The translations under genes were made by a program, and so were the position numbers. A stretch of DNA of 64,000 bases, from positions 1,178,001 through 1,242,000 of the forward strand of contig NZ_CVUA01000001.1 of NCBI RefSeq assembly GCF_001282785.1, read 5' to 3'. Position 1 is the stretch's first letter. Each line of letters starts with the position of its first letter. The DNA is from Halolamina sediminis. GTDB lineage: Archaea; Halobacteriota; Halobacteria; Halobacteriales; Haloferacaceae. The notes under the pieces are model-generated. The model was not told where the DNA came from and searched no databases. It worked only from the letters and a program-made list of their open reading frames with translations. Shown one piece after another: positions 41,976 to 50,032 of this stretch.

Positions 41976-44308
41976 GTAGCACGACCACACCGACGGCCGA
42001 CGAGTCACAGGGGACGGTCCTCGACGTCGAGGACCTCTCAGTCACCTACCGGATGGACGACGAACCGGACGTCAACGCGGTCCAGAACGTGAGCTTCAGC
42101 GTCGAGGCCGGCACCACGTTCGGGCTGGTCGGCGAGTCCGGCTGCGGGAAGACGACCGCGGCCCGCGCGCTGATCGGCCTGCTCGACGAGAACGGCGAGA
42201 TCACCGGCGGGAGCGTCCGTAAGGGCGGCCGCGATCTCACGGCGGTGAGCGATGCGGCGCTTCGCGACGCCCGCTGGAACGAGATCGCGACCATCCCCCA
42301 GAACGTGATGAACGCGCTCAACCCCGTCGAGACCGTCGGCTCCCAGATCCTCGACGTGATCCAGCTCCACACGGATCGCGACCGCGAGCAGGCCCGGGAG
42401 CACGCCGAGGGGCTGTTCGAGCAGGTCGGCCTCATCCCCGACCGGATGGCGGACTACCCCCACGAGTTCTCCGGCGGGATGCTTCAGCGGGCGGTGATCG
42501 CGATGGCGATGTCGTGTGACCCGGACCTCATCATCGCCGACGAGCCCACGACGGCGCTCGACGTGGTCGTCCAGGACGAAATCCTCGCCGAGCTCGACGA
42601 GCTCCAGCGGGAGATGGGCGTCGCGATGTTGGTGATCAGCCACGACATCGGCGTGATGGCCGAGATCTGCGACGACGTCGGCGTGATGTACGGCGGCGAG
42701 CTGATGGAGGTCGGGAGTGCGACCGACGTGTTCACCGACCCCTCGAACCCCTACACGCTGGGGCTGGCGAACTCGTTCCCGGACATCACCGACCCGGATC
42801 GCGAGCTCGTGGACATCCCCGGGACCGCCCCGGAGCTCACCGGCGAACACCAGGGCTGTCCGTTCGTGGCGCGCTGTCCGTTCGCGACCGACGAGTGCGA
42901 GCAGTACCACCCCGACCTGACGGCGGCGCCGGGCGCGCCCGACCACCGCTCGCGCTGTCACTTCGTCGACGAGGTCGACCGCCTCCGGGAGGAGGCTGCC
43001 GACCCGGCGACGTGGGGCGGCGCCGCCGGCGGCGACGAGGCCGCGGCCGAGCCCGGCGACGAGGCCGTGCTCGAAGCCGAGGCGGTCCGCAAGTACTTCG
43101 ACACCGGCAGCGGGCTGCTCGACTCCCTGTTGGGCCGGGAGTCGACGCCGGTGAAAGCCGTCGACGGCGTCTCCTTCGACGTGAACGAGGGGGAGATATT
43201 CGGCATCGTCGGCGAGTCGGGCTGCGGGAAGTCGACGCTGGGGCGGACACTGCTGAACCTCCACCCCGCGACCGACGGGACGATCTCGCTGAACGGCGAG
43301 GCGATCGACGAGATCCCCAACGAGGAGTTCCGTCGCCGGGCTCAGATGATCTTTCAGGACCCGTTCGAGAGCCTGAATCCCCGGATGACGGTGCAGCAGA
43401 CGATCACCGAGCCGCTGGCACTGCTTGGCGAGGATCTGACCTACTCCGAGCGGATCGCCGTCGCCGAGGAGACGCTCGCGGAGGTGGGGCTCTCCCCGCC
43501 CGAGGAGTATCTGCAGCGGTTCCCCGACCAGCTCAGCGGCGGCGAGCGCCAGCGCGTCTCGATCGCGCGGGCGCTGGTGGTCGACCCGAGCTTCCTGCTC
43601 GCCGACGAGCCGGTGTCGATGCTCGACGTGAGCATCCGGGCCAGCGTGCTCAACATCCTCCGGCGGCTCCGCCGCGAGGAGGGGCTGACGCTGTCGATCA
43701 TCAGCCACGACCTCAGCCTGATCCGGAACGTCAGCGACCGGACGGCGGTGATGTACCTCGGCGAGTTCGTCGAGGTCGGCGACACCGACCGGATCGTCGA
43801 GGACCCGAAACACCCCTACACCGAGGCGCTGGTCGACTCGGTGCCGGTGCCGGACCCGACCGTCGAGCGGACGCCCGTGGACATCAGCGGCGAGCCGCCG
43901 TCGCCCCGGGACCCGCCCTCTGGCTGTCGGTTCCACACGCGCTGTCCGGCGGTCATCCCCCCCGAGGAGTTCGAGTTCGCGGACGGGCGGTTCCGCGAGC
44001 TCATGGACCTCCGACAGGATCTCGACACCGACTCGGTCCGCGTCGAGCGCGCACGGGAGCAGGCCGAGGCGCCCGACGATCCCGAGTCCGTCGCCGCCGC
44101 GATCAAGCAGCGGCGCTTCGACGGCGCGTTCGTCGACGCCGAGGCCGAGGCCATCGTCGACGAGGCCCTGACCACGCTCGCCCGCGGGGAGAAAGACGCG
44201 GCGGTCGAGCGCTTGGCTGACGCGTTCACGACGCCGTGTGAGCTCGAGGAGCCCGAACTCGTCGAACTGGAGGACGGGCGGCAGGTTTCCTGTCACCTGT
44301 ACGACTGA
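41972..44308 (+). CDS. Fused DppD-DppF ATPase of peptide ABC system 1, with extended tail
   Basis: A 778-residue protein carrying two complete ABC ATPases. The first (about 10-330) has [31 protein letters not shown] and [12 protein letters not shown], and ends in an oligopeptide-type Cys domain (FVARCPFATDECEQ). The second (about 365-650) has [31 protein letters not shown] and FLLADEPVSMLD. The last 125 residues begin GCRFHTRCPAVIPPEEFEF and then run through about 100 extra helical acidic residues before the closing Cys-His (RQVSCHLYD). Bacterial DppD and DppF are usually separate genes. Both ATP sites look functional; the fusion would fix their 1:1 pairing. Confidence 0.92.
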   Translation: MSSTTTPTADESQGTVLDVEDLSVTYRMDDEPDVNAVQNVSFSVEAGTTFGLVGESGCGKTTAARALIGLLDENGEITGGSVRKGGRDLTAVSDAALRDARWNEIATIPQNVMNALNPVETVGSQILDVIQLHTDRDREQAREHAEGLFEQVGLIPDRMADYPHEFSGGMLQRAVIAMAMSCDPDLIIADEPTTALDVVVQDEILAELDELQREMGVAMLVISHDIGVMAEICDDVGVMYGGELMEVGSATDVFTDPSNPYTLGLANSFPDITDPDRELVDIPGTAPELTGEHQGCPFVARCPFATDECEQYHPDLTAAPGAPDHRSRCHFVDEVDRLREEAADPATWGGAAGGDEAAAEPGDEAVLEAEAVRKYFDTGSGLLDSLLGRESTPVKAVDGVSFDVNEGEIFGIVGESGCGKSTLGRTLLNLHPATDGTISLNGEAIDEIPNEEFRRRAQMIFQDPFESLNPRMTVQQTITEPLALLGEDLTYSERIAVAEETLAEVGLSPPEEYLQRFPDQLSGGERQRVSIARALVVDPSFLLADEPVSMLDVSIRASVLNILRRLRREEGLTLSIISHDLSLIRNVSDRTAVMYLGEFVEVGDTDRIVEDPKHPYTEALVDSVPVPDPTVERTPVDISGEPPSPRDPPSGCRFHTRCPAVIPPEEFEFADGRFRELMDLRQDLDTDSVRVERAREQAEAPDDPESVAAAIKQRRFDGAFVDAEAEAIVDEALTTLARGEKDAAVERLADAFTTPCELEEPELVELEDGRQVSCHLYD

Positions 44309-44402
44309 ACGGGCGTGACGCAGGCGCGGTGACGCGCCCCACCCCGTTTTCGCCCGGCGTCGGACGACACAGTTATGTGCCACCGATGTACACGATCACC
44401 CG

Positions 44403-44633
44403 ATGACCGAAAGCGCCAATCCCGTGAGTCGTCTGATCACCGCCGGCGGGCAGAAACTGTTCATGCTCGCGCTGAGCGTCGCCGCGGTGCTGGCCGCGGT
44501 CGGGTTCTCGATCGTCGTGTTCGGCGCGTTCTCCGACCTGGTCGCGACGACGGTCGATCGCGCCATGATCGTCGGTATCGGCGTCGTGTTGATGAGCCTC
44601 GGCGGCGGGCTCGGCTACTCGGCGGTGAACTGA
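44403..44633 (+). CDS. Small two-helix membrane protein
   Basis: A 76-residue protein opening MTESANPVSRLITAGGQKLF. It has two hydrophobic segments (about 20-42 and 54-74), the second glycine-rich (GGGLGYSAV). It lies 94 nt after the peptide transporter genes with a TATA-like GTTATG about 30 nt upstream, so it may be transcribed separately. It resembles haloarchaeal small membrane hypothetical proteins; no function is known. Confidence 0.75.
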   Translation: MTESANPVSRLITAGGQKLFMLALSVAAVLAAVGFSIVVFGAFSDLVATTVDRAMIVGIGVVLMSLGGGLGYSAVN

Positions 44634-44674
44634 GCCCGGCCGACAGCGCCGGAGCGGCGGCCTCGGCGTTCGGG

Positions 44675-45871
44675 CTACCAGACCGTTTCGAGCACCCGGA
44701 GCGTGTTCCCCCCGGTGACCTTACGGATCTCTTCGTCGGAGTACCCCTCGCGGACGAGCCACCGGACGATGTTGTGCCACGCCTCCGTGGGGTTCTCCAT
44801 CCCCTCGACGTAGTCGAACTCGATCTCCTGCCAGTCGGGGTACTTCTCGTAGTTCTTCCCCATGTACTTGTGGAGGCCAACGTGGTCGCCGTACAGCGTG
44901 TCCGGCCCGAACGACACGTGGTCGATCCCGACGAGGTCTTTCACGTACTCGAAGTGGTCCATCACGGACTCGATGGTGTGGGTCGGGTTGTCCGGGGAAG
45001 CGACGTTGTGCGGTGCGGACTGGATCCCGATGACGCCGCCGGTGTCCGCGACGGCTTCGAGTACCTCGTCGGCGTCGAGGCGTGTGATGTCGAGCAACTC
45101 CCGGGCGCCGTTGTGTGAGAGCATCACGGGGTCCTCGCTCGCCGCGCAGGTGTCGAGGGTGGTCTGCCGGCTCGCGTGGCTCGGGTCGATCAGGATGCCG
45201 AGCTTGTTCATGCGCTCGACGGCGTTCTCGCCGAAGCTGGTGAGGCCGCCGTCGCTGTCCTCGTCGTTGATCCCCGTCCCGAGCGCGTTCGACTCGCTGT
45301 AGGTGACCCCCAGCGCGCGGACGCCGAGCCCGTAGAGCACGTCGAGCCGGTCGAGCTCGTTCTCGATCATCATACAGCCCTCGATGCTCGGGACGATCGC
45401 GACCTGTCCGTTCTCGTGGGCCTCGCGGATGTCGTCGACGCTGCCCGCACGGGTCACGAACTCCTGTTTCGCGATGTCGGCAGCCCTGATCCCCAGGTCG
45501 TGGACGACCTCCGAGAACTTCCAGCCGTTCTTCGAGTGCATCCGGAGCACGCCGTCGAGGTGCCAGTCGAACACCGCGTCGAGGTTCGACGCTGCCAGCG
45601 CGTCGTAGGCGGTCATCGCCCGCCCCTGCCGGCAGTAGTCGTCGATCTCCTCGATGTTCTCGGGGAAGTAGAACGCGTGTTCGTGGAGCGAGACCATCGT
45701 CTCCGCCGCGGAGAGCCGGTCGGCACGCGCCGTCTCCTCTTCGTCGAGGGGGATCTCGTACGGCTCGTCGAAGTAGTGCGGCCCGTCCTGCGTATCGAAC
45801 TCCTCGTAATCCTCGCCGGCGTCCAGATACTCGAACGGCTCGTACCCCTGATACTGCTTGTCAGTACCCAT
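44675..45871 (-). CDS. M19-family dipeptidase, copy 2
   Basis: A 398-residue paralog of the copy at 32489-33661, sharing the opening MGTDKQYQGYEPFEYLDAGE (there MGADKQFDGYQPYDYLDADE). Active-site positions are IVPSIEGCMMIENELD (Glu), GVTYSESNALGTG, IDPSHASRQT (His) and VMLSHNGAREL (His), the last closer to the family consensus than in copy 1. The first motif is LHEHAF (His63-x-His65), again His-x-His. It should hydrolyse dipeptides in the cytoplasm. It is downstream of the MDR oxidoreductase gene on the same strand, with a 54-nt gap, next to peptide ABC system 1. Confidence 0.88.
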   Translation of the reverse strand: MGTDKQYQGYEPFEYLDAGEDYEEFDTQDGPHYFDEPYEIPLDEEETARADRLSAAETMVSLHEHAFYFPENIEEIDDYCRQGRAMTAYDALAASNLDAVFDWHLDGVLRMHSKNGWKFSEVVHDLGIRAADIAKQEFVTRAGSVDDIREAHENGQVAIVPSIEGCMMIENELDRLDVLYGLGVRALGVTYSESNALGTGINDEDSDGGLTSFGENAVERMNKLGILIDPSHASRQTTLDTCAASEDPVMLSHNGARELLDITRLDADEVLEAVADTGGVIGIQSAPHNVASPDNPTHTIESVMDHFEYVKDLVGIDHVSFGPDTLYGDHVGLHKYMGKNYEKYPDWQEIEFDYVEGMENPTEAWHNIVRWLVREGYSDEEIRKVTGGNTLRVLETVW

Positions 45872-45925
45872 GGGTAGCGGTGTCACTACGCTAGCATAGT
45901 TCTTTCGAGGGCCGTGGGGCGTCCG

Positions 45926-46960
45926 CTACCGGGACGGCCGGACGACGACCTTACCGAACACCTCGCGGTCCTCGATGATTCGGTGGCCCTCCGCCAGTTC
46001 CGCTAGCGGGAGCACGCAGTCGATGACGGGCCCGACCTCTCCGCGGGCAGCCAATGCCACAGCGTCACGGAACTCCTGTCGGTTCCCCATCGGCGCCCCC
46101 AAGATCTGGCGGTGGTGCTGGTACACCGAACGGATGTCGATGTCCGGGTCCGGGCCCGAGGTCGCGCCGCAGATGACCATCTTCCCGCCCATCGCGAGGC
46201 TGTCGATGGACCGCTGCCACGTCTCCTCGCCGACGTGGTCGGCGACGACGTCCACGCCACGGCCGTCGGTGAGTGCCATCACCGCCTCGTCGAACGGCGT
46301 CTCGGTGTAGTCGATCACCTCGTCCGCCCACCGGTCGAGTCGCTCGGCTTTCTCCTCGGTCGAGGTGGTGGCGTACGCCGTCGCCCCCACCATGTCGGCG
46401 TACTGGAGCGCGGCGTTGCCGACACCGCCGCTGGCGCCGAGGATCAGCGCGGTGTCCGAGGGGCCAAGATCGCCGACGGTGAACATCATCCGGTAAGCAG
46501 TCGTGAACGCCGCGGGGAGCGCCGCCGCGGCCACCCAGCCCAGCGAGTCGGGTTTCGGGTCGACGTTGTCGGCCGGGACCGTGACGTACTCCGCGAGCCC
46601 GCCGGGGCGGTCCTCGCCGATGATCTCGTACTCGTGGCACATCGTGTGTTCGCCGGCGAGACAGTACTCACACTCCCCGCAGGTGACGCCGCCGTACACC
46701 ATCACCTCGTTCCCGAGGCGTTCGGTCGAGACGTTCTCACCGACGGCGTCGACGACGCCGACGATGTCGCCGCCGGTGCGTTTGGGGAACACGTCGTCCT
46801 CCTCGGGGTGGCCGACCCGGGCGAACACGTCGAACCGGTTGAGCCCGCAGGCTTCGACCCGGAGCCGGAGTTCGTCCGAGCCGGGTTCGGGGGTCTCGAC
46901 GTCGACGATTTCGATGGCTTCGGCCGCCGGTCCCTCGTGGGTAATGTGACCTGCACGCAT
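45926..46960 (-). CDS. MDR-family zinc oxidoreductase, copy 1
   Basis: A 344-residue medium-chain dehydrogenase/reductase. The structural zinc lobe is present (CGECEYCLAGEHTMC near residue 88). The Rossmann motif is LILGASGGVGNAALQYA near 158. The usual catalytic-zinc Gly-His-Glu motif is replaced by GGDIVGVVD, so it resembles quinone-oxidoreductase-like members with only a structural zinc. The ATG at 46960 (MRAGHITHEGPAAEAIE) is supported by a TATA-like CGTATTTGCC 26 nt upstream. It is divergent from the IclR regulator gene, a common layout for a regulated catabolic step. Substrate is unknown. Confidence 0.87.
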   Translation of the reverse strand: MRAGHITHEGPAAEAIEIVDVETPEPGSDELRLRVEACGLNRFDVFARVGHPEEDDVFPKRTGGDIVGVVDAVGENVSTERLGNEVMVYGGVTCGECEYCLAGEHTMCHEYEIIGEDRPGGLAEYVTVPADNVDPKPDSLGWVAAAALPAAFTTAYRMMFTVGDLGPSDTALILGASGGVGNAALQYADMVGATAYATTSTEEKAERLDRWADEVIDYTETPFDEAVMALTDGRGVDVVADHVGEETWQRSIDSLAMGGKMVICGATSGPDPDIDIRSVYQHHRQILGAPMGNRQEFRDAVALAARGEVGPVIDCVLPLAELAEGHRIIEDREVFGKVVVRPSR

Positions 46961-46980
46961 ACCGGGGACGTTCGCTGGAC

Positions 46981-46990
46981 GGCAAATACG
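46981..46990 (-). promoter_or_regulatory. TATA box for MDR oxidoreductase copy 1
   Basis: CGTATTTGCC on the minus strand is centred 26 nt before the ATG at 46960. It lies in the 124-nt divergent gap shared with the IclR gene. Confidence 0.55.
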
Positions 46991-47014
46991 TGTTTCGGCG
47001 GCGCCGATTCCTTT

Positions 47015-47048
47015 GAACGAGCGGGAGGATCGTTCCGGCTGGCGGAAC
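47015..47048. promoter_or_regulatory. Overlapping inverted repeats in the IclR divergent promoter
   Basis: GAACGA (47015-47020) pairs with TCGTTC (47030-47035) across a 9-nt spacer. GTTCCG (47032-47037) pairs with CGGAAC (47043-47048) across 5 nt. They lie just upstream of the IclR gene's TTAA box, where an IclR-type autoregulatory site would be expected. This is a candidate operator by position and symmetry only. Confidence 0.4.
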
Positions 47049-47084
47049 AATTAAGCCGGGCCCATGCGAAGCATCGGCAAGCTC

Positions 47085-47840
47085 ATGTCAAACGGTTCGA
47101 ACCCGCTGAAATCGGTCGAACGATCGTTTCAGGTCCTCGAATTCGTTCGCGATAACGAACCGGTCACCCTGACACAGGTCTCGGAGGCGCTCGCGCTGTC
47201 GAAAAGCACGATCCACCGCCACCTCGCGACGCTCATCTCGATCGGGTACGTCAGTCGGGAGGACGGCCAGTACCGCGTCTCCTTCGAGTTCCTCAGCTAC
47301 GCCAACCGCATCCACCTGCGAGATCCCGCCTACCCGATGATCAAGCGGAAGGTCCGCGATCTCGCCGACGACTCCGAAGAGCTCGTGCAGTTCACGACCC
47401 ACGAGGACGGCCGGCTGGTGTACCTGTTCAAGGAGACGGGGCGCAACGGCCTCGTCTCCCGGTCGGACGCCCGAACGTTCCGGCCGCTGCACGCGACTGC
47501 GGGGGGGAAGGCTATTCTCTCGACGTGGCCGCGTGCCGAGGTCGAGGCGTACATCGACCGGAACGGGCTCGAAGCGATCACCGAACACACCATCACGGAT
47601 CCGGCCGTGCTGTTCGAGGAGCTCGAACGAGTTCGAGAACGCGGCTACGCTACCAACGTCGAGGAGACGGTCGAGGGACTGGGCGCGGTGTCGGTCCCCA
47701 TCGAGGCTCAGGACGACAGGGTCGTCGGCGCCTTGGGTATTTCGGGACCGATCAACCGCGTCGGCGACGGTGACGGTGAGTACACCCAACTGCTTCTCGA
47801 CGTGAAGAAGGAGCTCGAACTGAACATCAGGCTGCTGTAG
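47085..47840 (+). CDS. IclR-family transcriptional regulator
   Basis: A 251-residue IclR protein. The N-terminal winged helix (NPLKSVERSFQVLEFVRDNE, then LALSKSTIHRHLATLISIGY) covers about 8-70. The effector-binding domain follows, with PLHATAGGKAILSTWPRAEV near 135 and RERGYATNVEETVEGLGAVS near 188. The start is the ATG at 47085, with a TTAA box about 33 nt upstream. It is divergent from MDR oxidoreductase copy 1, with inverted repeats between them. It is the only regulator inside the 32-64 kb island, so it is the best candidate for control of the peptidase and oxidoreductase genes. The effector is unknown. Confidence 0.92.
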   Translation: MSNGSNPLKSVERSFQVLEFVRDNEPVTLTQVSEALALSKSTIHRHLATLISIGYVSREDGQYRVSFEFLSYANRIHLRDPAYPMIKRKVRDLADDSEELVQFTTHEDGRLVYLFKETGRNGLVSRSDARTFRPLHATAGGKAILSTWPRAEVEAYIDRNGLEAITEHTITDPAVLFEELERVRERGYATNVEETVEGLGAVSVPIEAQDDRVVGALGISGPINRVGDGDGEYTQLLLDVKKELELNIRLL

Positions 47841-48151
47841 CGTGTTAATTATTCTCATAGTGAACGATCGTTCCGGTGTGGAAAACGATCGTACCCGGCC
47901 GAGGGCGCCATCGATAACTATCACAAACGTACACTTGTTATGGTTCGGGGAGCCGTTCCCGCAAAACGGAACGAAGTTACCGGAGAGCGGTTCATCGTTC
48001 GTCCCACACCACTCCTCGTGTGCCGCAGTTCCGACGACTGCACGGTTTCGGCGTGCGCTGTTGGCTCAGCCGTTCCGCTCCGGACTGGACACGCGTTCGA
48101 TTTCTGGGGAGAACAGTTCTGCAAAGCGGGAACAGCGCCCGCTCGATCGCC
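47841..48151. other. Gene-free gap between convergent genes with repeated GATCGT palindromes
   Basis: The 311-nt region between the IclR gene and the end of the M28 gene holds no credible gene. GAACGATCGTTC (47862-47873) is a perfect 12-bp palindrome. A second AACGATCGT starts at 47883, about two helical turns downstream. The word GATCGTTCCGG at 47866-47876 also occurs at 47028-47038 in the IclR promoter. Confidence 0.6.
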
Positions 48152-49930
48152 TCAGTTGGGGAGGCGGTTCCGGGCCTGTCGGAGCTCGTACACCGTCTCG
48201 TTCTGTGCGCGCTTCAACTGAACCTGGATGAACCGAGCGTCGTCCTCGCCGACGCGTGCGAGGTCGTGGGCCGGGTCGTACCGCGGGACGGGGTTCCGGC
48301 TCGTCGCCGGGTCCTGTTCGAACTGCCCGTCCTCGACGAGGTAGAGCCGAGTGAGGGTGCGAGAGAGGTCGGTGATCGCACGGTTCGCGGTCTCGGGGTC
48401 GATCTCGCCCGCTTCGGCGCGCTCCCGGAACGACCCGATCTCCTCGCGGAGCGCCCGGAGTTCGTCGAGAGTCGGCCCGAAGTCGAAGGCGTCGCCGGCG
48501 GCGTCGTCGTACTCCTCGACTTGGTCGATCAGGCGGTCGGCGTACCGGGCGTGGTCGAACGGCAGCAGCTCCGCGTTCAGTACGCGCAGGATGCTGACCG
48601 CGTAGATCCGGATGTCTCGCAGGAGTTCGTCCTTCCCAGCTTTGTCGAGGGTATCAGTCGAGACGTGCCAGGCGTCGGAGTTCCCGCCGCAGCCGCCGAC
48701 AGGGTGGTAGCCGCGTTCTTCCCTGACCTCTTCGGGGATGTTCGAGCCCAGCATGAAGAAGCCGGTCACGCCGATGTTGTCGAGGGAGTAGTCGCCCGCA
48801 CGCGGCGGGAACTGCTCCGCGGAGGGGATGCCGGCGACGTCGTCGATCGCGTCGGTCACGAGGCCGTGCGCCTCGGGCGTCCAGCAGGACATGTCCGTGT
48901 ACTCCGCGGAGTCCTTCGCGCCGGGGCTATCCATGTTCACCTGTGCGACACAGCGCTCGGCGATTTCGAGCGCGTGTTCGTCGGTGTACCACGTCGATCC
49001 GGCGTAGCGCCCGGTCGAGTGGGCGGGCCACCAACAGATGCGGATGTCGCGTTTCAGCTCGTCGCTGTGCTTCTCCAACACCCGGGCGAGTTCGAGCATT
49101 CCGGCGTCGCCGGTCGCGTTGTCGGTGATGCCGACGTACCACGAGTCGTAGTGGCCGTGCAGCAGCAGGAAGTCGTCGTTCTCGGGAGCCGCCCCGCCCT
49201 CGATCCGTGCCTCGACGATCGGGCACGCCATCCAGTCGGTCGTGAGGTCGGTCGACAGTTCGAGCTCGAGCCCCTCCTCGCTCTCGGCCCACTCCCGGAG
49301 GATCTCGCCGTCGTGTTTCGTGACGTTGGCGATCGGCACGTCCGGGATGCGTTCGCGCTCGTCGTAGGGGGGTGCACCGCCCCACACCGGCGTCGCGATC
49401 CCGTCGTGTGGCTCCCGTCGGTGTTCGTGGATCGCGATCACGCCGCCGGCGCCTTTCTCCTCCAGGAGGGTCGTGGCGCCGATAGAGAAGCTCCCGCCGT
49501 CGACCAGCGCGATCCGCCCTTCGAGATCGTCAAGCTCCGCGAACGGCTCGCGGGGGCCCGCCTCGCCGTCGTCGACGAGGTCGCTGCTGGCGGTGCCGAC
49601 GTACTCGACCTCGGCTTCCACCGTCGTCGACGCCGAGAACCCGACGGTTTTGACGATGCCGGGCTCGAACGTCTTGTTGATCGTTCGGATCGACGCGTCG
49701 TGGGGCTGGCTGATGTACAGTTCGGGGTCGAACCGCTGGTGTTCGACACCGAGGGCGTCGAGTCGGCCGGTCAGGTAGCTCGCGGCCGCCCGTTCGTCCT
49801 CGGAGCCGGAGAGGCGGTTCAGCTCCGAGAACTCCTCTAAGAGGTCCCAGGGCTCGTCGATCGAGATCTCGTCGACGACCCGCCGCTCCACGTCGCTCAG
49901 CGCGCTCCTGTCGGTGATTGCCTCGCTCAT
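48152..49930 (-). CDS. M28-family peptidase with altered active site, copy 1
   Basis: A 592-residue protein with an M28 zinc-peptidase fold and a PA-type inserted domain (about 90-230, including KGAGGVIAIHEH). Conserved metal positions are His260 (LLHGHYDSW), Asp270 (ITDNATGDAGMLELARVL), Asp334 (QVNMDSPGAK) and His422 (DAWHVSTDTLDKAG). The usual Glu-Glu pair is replaced: WWPAHSTGRYAGSTWY puts His304-Ser305 where the catalytic and metal-binding Glu should be. A C-terminal helical domain of about 130 residues follows. No signal peptide is seen. It may be an aminopeptidase with unusual chemistry, or a non-hydrolytic relative. It is divergent from the enolase-superfamily gene. Confidence 0.85.
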   Translation of the reverse strand: MSEAITDRSALSDVERRVVDEISIDEPWDLLEEFSELNRLSGSEDERAAASYLTGRLDALGVEHQRFDPELYISQPHDASIRTINKTFEPGIVKTVGFSASTTVEAEVEYVGTASSDLVDDGEAGPREPFAELDDLEGRIALVDGGSFSIGATTLLEEKGAGGVIAIHEHRREPHDGIATPVWGGAPPYDERERIPDVPIANVTKHDGEILREWAESEEGLELELSTDLTTDWMACPIVEARIEGGAAPENDDFLLLHGHYDSWYVGITDNATGDAGMLELARVLEKHSDELKRDIRICWWPAHSTGRYAGSTWYTDEHALEIAERCVAQVNMDSPGAKDSAEYTDMSCWTPEAHGLVTDAIDDVAGIPSAEQFPPRAGDYSLDNIGVTGFFMLGSNIPEEVREERGYHPVGGCGGNSDAWHVSTDTLDKAGKDELLRDIRIYAVSILRVLNAELLPFDHARYADRLIDQVEEYDDAAGDAFDFGPTLDELRALREEIGSFRERAEAGEIDPETANRAITDLSRTLTRLYLVEDGQFEQDPATSRNPVPRYDPAHDLARVGEDDARFIQVQLKRAQNETVYELRQARNRLPN

Positions 49931-49950
49931 GCAAGCTGGTGTTGCGAACC

Positions 49951-49963
49951 GAACTATTTCAAT
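49951..49963 (-). promoter_or_regulatory. TATA-like box for M28 copy 1
   Basis: ATTGAAATAGTTC on the minus strand is centred about 27 nt before the ATG at 49930, fitting a leaderless message and the ATG start. Confidence 0.5.
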
Positions 49964-50003
49964 ACTCGCATGGGGGTGAGTATCAGGGGAACCGGCACAA
50001 CGC

Positions 50004-50008
50004 TTAAT
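50004..50008 (+). promoter_or_regulatory. TATA-like box for the MLE-type gene
   Basis: TTAAT is centred about 27 nt before the ATG at 50033. It supports that start rather than an in-frame ATG at 49970, which lies upstream of the box. Confidence 0.5.
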
Positions 50009-50032
50009 TCGTTCGTTCACACTGATGTTGCC

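Noticed and set aside
42038-44383. A 781-codon minus-strand frame opposite the fused DppD-DppF gene
   Set aside because: The sense strand encodes two intact ABC ATPases; the antisense translation is His/Val/Arg-rich shadow sequence.
47940-48221. A 93-codon plus-strand frame after the IclR gene with several Cys residues
   Set aside because: It overlaps the M28 gene's 3' end, its codon use is poor and it lacks a family match; the only support is a TATA-like word directly before the ATG.
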